Positions 7,125-12,055 of a DNA stretch of 12,055 bases are shown piece by piece. The stretch is from Wolbachia pipientis (lineage in GTDB: Bacteria; Pseudomonadota; Alphaproteobacteria; Rickettsiales; Anaplasmataceae), in the NCBI RefSeq assembly GCF_023661085.1, contig NZ_JAHDJT010000024.1:1-12055 (forward strand). Direction: 5' to 3'. Both the position numbers and the translations under genes were made by a program. The notes below the pieces were generated by a model. It saw only the letters and a list, made by a program, of their open reading frames with translations. It ran no database searches and had not been told where the DNA came from. The stretch's first letter is position 1; each line of letters begins with the position of its first letter.

Positions 7125-10100
7125 CTAACAATTTAACTTAATACCAACAATTAAATCTTGGTATTTCTTAGAATAGAAATGGGTTCCAATTTCTACATTA
7201 ATTTCTAAAGATAAGGCAAGAGTCTGCTCTTTTATGTACTCACCCCACGTGTTCACTGCTTCTTTAATTTTCTCATCCTCTGTTTTGATTACTACTCTGA
7301 TTCTATCGGATATATGAAAATCAGCTTGTTTTCTAGTTTCCTGAATGAGCCTTACAATATCTCTTGCAAGCCCTTCTAGAATTAATTCATCATTTAGTTC
7401 AGTGTTTAGGATAACAACTCCTTTGTTGTTATCAAACGCAGAGGAATATTGACTGTTTGCTTTTAATAATAGTTCATACTCACCTTTTTCTATAATGTAG
7501 CTTTCTGAGTTATCCCCTAAGAATATTTGTTCGTTTTCAATCTGTTTCCATTTTCCCTCCTTGATATATTGAACTAGTTTTTTGATTTTGTCTGGAACCT
7601 TCTTTCCAAGTAGTGGGAAATTTAGTTTTAACTCTAGTGATGCAATACCTTCAAGTTTGTTTACCAGCTCCAGTTTTTTTACATTCACCTCATCTTTTAT
7701 CATCTCTTGGTACTCATTTGAATCTGCAGCACACTGGATCCCAGTGTCAGCTACTTGGATGACAGGAGAGAACCCCGGGATGACAGAAAGCGGTTTACCT
7801 TCAAGAAAACTACAGGAAGACTTGTGATAAATGGTCATACTGCCAAGCGGTTGTCTAATACGTATATTAAAGGTGTTTCTGATAGAGAGTGCAGAGTTGC
7901 ATATTTCTCTCACTAAATCCACCTTAGCAATGAGCTTGCTATCAAGCTTTTCTAATTGTGGAAAATTGGCCAAATGAACAGATGTTTCTTTATATTTAAG
8001 CCCCTGCCATATAGTCTCCGTTATAAGCGGCAATAAAGGAGCTGCAGCCCGAAGTATGTAATAAAAAACCGTATATAGAACATTATAAGCGTCAGCCTTA
8101 TCCTGATCTAAATCACTTTTCCAAAAACGCTCACGACTGCGACGAATATACCAATTATTTAACACTTCAAAAAAATCTATCAGAATTTTGCAAGCCTCTT
8201 GGGAATTGTAGTTGTTCATAGAAGCTTGAATACCTTCTACAGCTTCAAAACATTTGGAGATCATGTAACGATCAATAGTGCTTTGATAATCTTTACAAAC
8301 CTCAGCTTTAATTCCATCTGCATTTGCATACATGGTGAAGAAGTGATAACTGTTCCAAATAGGTTTTATTATGTTTCTCAGAACGTCTCGGATTGAGTTT
8401 CCCTCTTTATCAAGCAGCAAATTACCACCACAAACAATAGATCCGGAAAGCATAAGAAAACGCAGCGCATCAGAACCGTATTTATCAAACACTTCCATCG
8501 GATCCGCATAATTGTTCAAACGTTTGGATAATTTCTGCCCTTTTATATCGAGAACAACACCGTGGCATATGCAGTTCTTAAATGGTTCACTGTCAAATAA
8601 AGCAGTGGATAATACAAAAAGCGTATAGAACCATCCCCTAGTTTGCGCTATATACTCAGTAATAAAATCTGCAGGAAAATTGTTCTCAAACCATTCTTTA
8701 TTTTCAAACGGATAGTGAACTTGCGCAAATGGCATTGAACCAGATTCAAACCAACAGTCGAATACATCAGGCACACGACGCATGATTGATCTTCCTGTTG
8801 GGTCATCAGGATTTGGTCTTGTTAAAGTGTCAATAAATGGTCTGTGCAAATCATCCACTTTAACATTAAAATCTCGCTCTAGTTCCGCTATCGAACCATA
8901 CACATCTACCCTCGGATATCTTGCATCGTTTGATTTCCATACAGGGATCGGTGTACCCCAGAATCGATTACGTGAAATTGACCAATCATGTGCTCCTTCA
9001 AGCCATTTTCCAAATTGACCATCCCTTATATGATTTGGTATCCAATTAACTTTTTTGTTCAGCTCCGCCATCCTCTCCTTGAACTTTGTCACAGCAACAT
9101 ACCAAGAAGGCATAGTGCGATAGATTAAAGGAGTATCAGTTCTCCAGCAGTGTGGATAATTGTGAATATATTGCTCGGTTTTGAACCAATTTCCTTGTTC
9201 TTTTAACTTTCTTATTATCGTATCATTAGTATCAAAGACATGAACTCCTGCTAAATCCGAAACTTCAGCAGTAAATTTGCCTCCGTTATCAATTGGACAA
9301 ATGGCTGGAATATTATGGTTTTGGCAAAGGTAAAAATCTTCTTCACCAAATCCAGAAGCAGTGTGTACAATACCAGTACCATCTTCTGCTGTAACATAGT
9401 CTGCTATGAAAACGCGGAATGCATTTTTCGTATCTTTAAAATAATCAAACAGTGGTTTATAAGAAAGATCTGCAAGATCATCCGCTTTAAGTTTTATATC
9501 GCAATTTTTATATGGGATATTGTTTTGTTCACAATGACCGATGAATTTCTCTAGGTAGCTTTCAGCGAAGATGCAAATTTCATTAGGTTGGTCTAATGTC
9601 ATTCCAGCACTCTTCTCTGTCATCCCAGTGCTTGACACTGGGATCCAAGTTTCTTTCTCTCTAGATTCCAGCGTCACGCGCTGGAATGACGCCAAGGAGT
9701 GAACTAACACTGCACAATACTCAATATTTTTCCCTATTGCCAGTGCCAAATTGCTTGGCAACGTCCAAGGAGTTGTAGTCCAAGCGAGTAACTTACATTT
9801 TTGTTTAAACTGCTTTGGGTTTTCTAAAAGCTCAAACGCAACAGTTACAGCTTTGCTAGTCTTTTCTCTATATGCATTATCAAGCCTTGTTTCAAAATTG
9901 GATAATGGAGTTTCACATGCCCAGCTATAGGGAACAACGCGCACCGATTCATACACTAGACCCTTATTATAAAGCTGCTTAAATGCCCACATGACCGACT
10001 CCATGAATGACTTGTCCATGGTTTTATAGTCATTGTAAAAATCTACCCACCTTGCTTGCCTATTTACATACTTTTCCCATTCTGATGAAAATTTCATCAC

Positions 10101-10487
10101 AGAAGTACGACAATGGTTATTGAACTTTTCAATGCCGAATTTTTCTATCTCAGTCCTACCAGATATTCCAAGTTCCTTTTCTGCACCCATTTCAGCTGGC
10201 AACCCGTGGCAATCCCAACCAAATCTACGCTCAACTCTTTTTTGCAGCATAGTTTGATATCTTGCAAATGCGTCTTTGATGAAACCAGTGAGTAAATGCC
10301 CATAATGTGGCAGTCCATTTGCAAATGGAGGTCCATCGTAAAAGACAAAACAATTATCCTTGGAACGTTCTTCAACTGAACGCTCAAAAATTTTGCTTTC
10401 CTGCCAAAATTTTATGATTTCCTTTTCCAACAACGCAAAATTAGGACTACTCGTTGTATCAGGATAATGCTTTGACTTCATATTCAT
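7125..10487 (-). CDS. ileS: Isoleucyl-tRNA synthetase, eukaryote-like type
   Basis: This class I enzyme charges tRNA-Ile in the cytoplasm and edits misactivated valine. The HIGH motif is HYGH at residues 61-64 within GPPFANGLPHYGH, and the KMSKS motif is KLSKR at residues 652-656. The CP1 editing domain shows WTTTPWTLPSNLALAIG and, further on, GTGIVHTASGFGEEDF. At 1120 residues it is longer than E. coli IleRS (938). This length and the GLPHYGH/KLSKR signatures fit the eukaryote-like IleRS clade of Rickettsiales, a clade associated with low mupirocin sensitivity. Part of the extra length comes from two in-frame palindromic repeat insertions, at about residues 264-300 (CP1) and 893-920 (C-terminal part). 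The start is ATG with no clear Shine-Dalgarno; ATG at codon 3 is an alternative. miaB lies 42 bases upstream on the same strand, so the two are probably cotranscribed. Confidence 0.97.
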   Translation of the reverse strand: MNMKSKHYPDTTSSPNFALLEKEIIKFWQESKIFERSVEERSKDNCFVFYDGPPFANGLPHYGHLLTGFIKDAFARYQTMLQKRVERRFGWDCHGLPAEMGAEKELGISGRTEIEKFGIEKFNNHCRTSVMKFSSEWEKYVNRQARWVDFYNDYKTMDKSFMESVMWAFKQLYNKGLVYESVRVVPYSWACETPLSNFETRLDNAYREKTSKAVTVAFELLENPKQFKQKCKLLAWTTTPWTLPSNLALAIGKNIEYCAVLVHSLASFQRVTLESREKETWIPVSSTGMTEKSAGMTLDQPNEICIFAESYLEKFIGHCEQNNIPYKNCDIKLKADDLADLSYKPLFDYFKDTKNAFRVFIADYVTAEDGTGIVHTASGFGEEDFYLCQNHNIPAICPIDNGGKFTAEVSDLAGVHVFDTNDTIIRKLKEQGNWFKTEQYIHNYPHCWRTDTPLIYRTMPSWYVAVTKFKERMAELNKKVNWIPNHIRDGQFGKWLEGAHDWSISRNRFWGTPIPVWKSNDARYPRVDVYGSIAELERDFNVKVDDLHRPFIDTLTRPNPDDPTGRSIMRRVPDVFDCWFESGSMPFAQVHYPFENKEWFENNFPADFITEYIAQTRGWFYTLFVLSTALFDSEPFKNCICHGVVLDIKGQKLSKRLNNYADPMEVFDKYGSDALRFLMLSGSIVCGGNLLLDKEGNSIRDVLRNIIKPIWNSYHFFTMYANADGIKAEVCKDYQSTIDRYMISKCFEAVEGIQASMNNYNSQEACKILIDFFEVLNNWYIRRSRERFWKSDLDQDKADAYNVLYTVFYYILRAAAPLLPLITETIWQGLKYKETSVHLANFPQLEKLDSKLIAKVDLVREICNSALSIRNTFNIRIRQPLGSMTIYHKSSCSFLEGKPLSVIPGFSPVIQVADTGIQCAADSNEYQEMIKDEVNVKKLELVNKLEGIASLELKLNFPLLGKKVPDKIKKLVQYIKEGKWKQIENEQIFLGDNSESYIIEKGEYELLLKANSQYSSAFDNNKGVVILNTELNDELILEGLARDIVRLIQETRKQADFHISDRIRVVIKTEDEKIKEAVNTWGEYIKEQTLALSLEINVEIGTHFYSKKYQDLIVGIKLNC
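7736..7800. repeat. Degenerate palindromic element inserted in frame in ileS (C-terminal part)
   Basis: ATCCCAGTG (7738-7746) faces TACTTGGAT (7752-7760) across a 5-base loop. Seven of nine positions still pair. Flanking GATGACAG motifs (7758-7765 and 7789-7796) are also typical of the repeat family. On the coding strand it reads PLSVIPGFSPVIQVADTGIQ, which interrupts the region after the anticodon-binding helices (RIRQPLGSMTIYH) and before AADSNEYQEMIKDEV. The decay of the hairpin while the frame stays open suggests an older insertion than the other two coding copies. Confidence 0.75.
9598..9690. repeat. Compound palindromic element inserted in frame in ileS (CP1 editing domain)
   Basis: The outer 11-bp inverted repeats are GTCATTCCAGC (9598-9608) and GCTGGAATGAC (9680-9690). 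Inside are two perfect 9-bp hairpins: ATCCCAGTG/CACTGGGAT (9622-9630 with 9636-9644) and ATTCCAGCG/CGCTGGAAT (9665-9673 with 9679-9687), each with a 5-base loop. Both stem sequences are characteristic Wolbachia repeat units. The coding strand stays open through the whole element, adding about 35 residues (around 264-300, including ETWIPVSSTGMTEKSAGMT) between EYCAVLVH and NEICIFAESYLEKF. High stem conservation suggests a recent insertion or a maintained structure. Confidence 0.88.
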
Positions 10488-10529
10488 TTTAACTGGATAA
10501 ATTTAGAGAATATATGACTTTCTGGAAAA

Positions 10530-11864
10530 TCACAAATTCAAAAGCATTCCTGTCCCTAGCAAACTATTCTGCCAAACTTCCAATATCTTCACACTTACTA
10601 TCTTGTCTCTGTATTTACCTGCAGGATCATCAATGCAAACTGATTGCATATATGGGCTCTTACCAATAATTTGGTCTTGATGTTTGCCTTTTTTATTGCC
10701 AAATAAAACAGGAATAGTCTTGCCTACCACACTCTGATTAAATTCAAGTTGTTGTGCACTAATGAGCTTCTGTAAACGAAGAAGGCGCTCTGTTTTAACT
10801 TCTTCTGGCACTTGATCCTTCCTTTCCGCCCCTGGCGTCCCCGGTCTTGGGCTATATTTAAAACTATAAGCCTGAGCGTACTTTACTTTTTCTACTAATT
10901 TCATAGTTTCCTCAAAATCTTTTTCGGTTTCTCCAGGAAAACCAACGATAAAATCAGAAGAAAATTCGATTTCAGGTTTCAATTTGCGCAATCTGTCTAT
11001 TATTTCCAAATACTCCTCCGCAGTGTGTTTTCTGTTCATCACGCGTAATATTTTATTCGAACCTGACTGCACAGGCAGGTGAATAAATGGCATGAGTTTT
11101 GGTTCTTCCGCATGTGCAAAGTAGAGAGATTCATGCATATCTCGTGGGTGAGAGGTCGTATAGCGGATTCTTTCTAGCTTTTCAATTTTAGCGATATGAC
11201 CAATTAATTTTCCTAAATCCCATATTTTCCCTTCGCATTCCCCGTGGTAAGCATTGACGTTCTGACCGAGTAAATTGATTTCCTTTGCCCCATTCGCGAC
11301 TAATTTCAGCGCTTCACGGAATATTTCATTCACTGGCCGTGAATATTCAGCTCCGCGAGTGTAGGGCACTACACAAAATGTACAAAACTTATCACAACCC
11401 TCTTGTATGGAGAGAAACGCAGAAGATCCTTGGCTATTACCGTAACACTCATCTGGTAATTTATCAAACTTTGCAACCTCTGGAAAATCGGTATTTATCA
11501 CATGACCTTTACTTCTGCTTGCTTTGACTATCAGCTCCGGCAGAGTAGCAATGCTCTGCGGGCCAACAACGATGTCCACAAATGGGGCTCTTCTGAACAC
11601 TTCCTCGCCTTCTGCTTGTGCTACACATCCGGCTACTACTATAGTAATTTCCTTATTTCTTCGTGATGAGTGAATCTTCCCAAGCTCTGAATAAAGCTTT
11701 TCTGCTGCTTTTTCTCTAATATGGCAAGTATTCAATATCACCAAATCAGCCTTTTCTGCGTCACTAACAACGTTGAACCCCAGAGGCTTAATTATATTCT
11801 CCATTAAAACGGAGTCATAAACGTTCATCTGACAGCCGTAAGTCTTGATATATAGGCCTTTCAT
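10530..11864 (-). CDS. miaB: tRNA-2-methylthio-N6-dimethylallyladenosine synthase MiaB
   Basis: MiaB is a radical-SAM methylthiotransferase that converts i6A37 to ms2i6A37 in tRNAs reading codons that begin with U, stabilising codon-anticodon pairing. The 444 residues match the family length. The N-terminal domain has the three cysteines for the auxiliary [4Fe-4S] cluster (C11 in TYGCQMN, C47 in [10 protein letters not shown]80 in VAGCVAQ). The radical-SAM CxxxCxxC is GCDKFCTFC (C157, C161, C164), at the same numbers as in E. coli MiaB. A C-terminal TRAM domain follows, from about residue 374 to the end ([16 protein letters not shown] onward). Start [14 protein letters not shown] is the usual one for the family. 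It lacks a ribosome binding site, and its promoter lies so close that the mRNA would be almost leaderless. It heads the probable miaB-ileS transcript. Confidence 0.96.
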   Translation of the reverse strand: MKGLYIKTYGCQMNVYDSVLMENIIKPLGFNVVSDAEKADLVILNTCHIREKAAEKLYSELGKIHSSRRNKEITIVVAGCVAQAEGEEVFRRAPFVDIVVGPQSIATLPELIVKASRSKGHVINTDFPEVAKFDKLPDECYGNSQGSSAFLSIQEGCDKFCTFCVVPYTRGAEYSRPVNEIFREALKLVANGAKEINLLGQNVNAYHGECEGKIWDLGKLIGHIAKIEKLERIRYTTSHPRDMHESLYFAHAEEPKLMPFIHLPVQSGSNKILRVMNRKHTAEEYLEIIDRLRKLKPEIEFSSDFIVGFPGETEKDFEETMKLVEKVKYAQAYSFKYSPRPGTPGAERKDQVPEEVKTERLLRLQKLISAQQLEFNQSVVGKTIPVLFGNKKGKHQDQIIGKSPYMQSVCIDDPAGKYRDKIVSVKILEVWQNSLLGTGMLLNL

Positions 11865-11878
11865 ACTTTTTTAGTAAA

Positions 11879-11907
11879 ATTATACGAAAAACTGAATTCT
11901 AGTACAA
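11879..11907 (-). promoter_or_regulatory. Promoter for miaB-ileS
   Basis: On the minus strand TTGTAC (11902-11907) is followed after exactly 17 bases by a perfect TATAAT (11879-11884). The predicted start of transcription is near 11872, leaving only about 8 bases before the miaB ATG. This fits the absence of a Shine-Dalgarno sequence upstream of miaB. Confidence 0.6.
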
Positions 11908-11966
11908 CTAAACTATTATACAATCCCAGCCGTCATTTAGGTAGTTGATAGAAACAAAAAAACTAC

Positions 11967-11995
11967 TTGACAACCTTCATCGTTACCCTTATCAT
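11967..11995 (+). promoter_or_regulatory. Strong sigma-70-type promoter facing the right edge
   Basis: A perfect -35 TTGACA (11967-11972) is separated by 17 bases from TATCAT (11990-11995, five of six consensus). Transcription would begin near 12002 and run into the reading frame starting at 12041, giving a leader of about 39 bases. It is divergent from the miaB promoter, and the two -35 elements are about 60 bases apart. Confidence 0.65.
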
Positions 11996-12040
11996 AGTAT
12001 TGAAGCTATTTGTTTAACTTCCCAATCTGTACAGGTTAAA

Positions 12041-12055
12041 ATGACAAGAGAACTT
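12041..12055 (+). CDS. Start of an unidentified gene, cut by the window edge
   Basis: Only five codons (MTREL) are inside the window, far too few to name a product. Support comes from context: a strong promoter at 11967-11995 and an AGG seven bases before the ATG (ACAGGTTAAA ATG). The same frame is open upstream to a TTG at 11945 and reads in a protein-like way (HRYPYHSIEAICLTSQSVQV before MTREL), so the true start could be further left. In that case the promoter-like sequence would lie inside the gene. Confidence 0.5.

Noticed and set aside
8782..9018. Plus-strand open frames opposite ileS (also 7582-7827, 8199-8396, 9315-9554 and 10113-10295)
   Set aside because: These are antisense shadows of a well-supported synthetase gene, with no ribosome binding sites or recognisable protein features.

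Overview
The window looks like a chromosomal segment of Wolbachia (Rickettsiales, Alphaproteobacteria) or a very close relative. It is AT-rich. Its tRNA synthetase and MiaB proteins read as alphaproteobacterial, and the IleRS is of the eukaryote-like type known in Rickettsiales. It also carries several copies of the short palindromic repeat family (ATCCCAGTG...CACTGGGAT and ATTCCAGCG...CGCTGGAAT) that is typical of Wolbachia and known as Wolbachia palindromic elements (WPE). The genus call rests on recognition of these features, not on a database search.

Layout from left to right. Positions 1-426 hold no gene: a decayed palindromic repeat lies near 101-150 and a long inverted repeat at 351-416. 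Two small unrecognised genes follow on the minus strand (427-1185 with one membrane segment, and 1182-1499). They overlap by four bases and probably form an operon. A 218-base divergent spacer separates them from alaS on the plus strand (1718-4363). alaS ends tail-to-tail with a block of unrecognised minus-strand reading frames (4352-7066): a C-terminal coiled-coil-rich frame with no convincing start, a middle frame with a long hydrophobic stretch, and a short N-terminal frame. The last two look like one gene split by a one-base frameshift. Upstream of this block on the same strand lie ileS (7125-10487) and miaB (10530-11864), 42 bases apart and probably cotranscribed from a promoter just before miaB. 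At the right edge a strong promoter-like sequence points the other way, towards a gene whose first codons are at 12041-12055.

Functionally the recognised genes all serve translation: charging of tRNA-Ala and tRNA-Ile, and 2-methylthiolation of A37 in tRNAs reading U-starting codons. The decaying minus-strand block between the two synthetase genes has the look of lineage-specific membrane and coiled-coil proteins in a reductive genome.

The most notable feature is that palindromic elements sit in frame inside two essential synthetases. There is one in the AlaRS editing domain, one in the IleRS CP1 editing domain and one in the IleRS C-terminal part, so the repeats are translated as extra peptide loops. 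This kind of insertion is already known for Wolbachia and Rickettsia as a class. I see no complete new defence, toxin or mobile system in the window.
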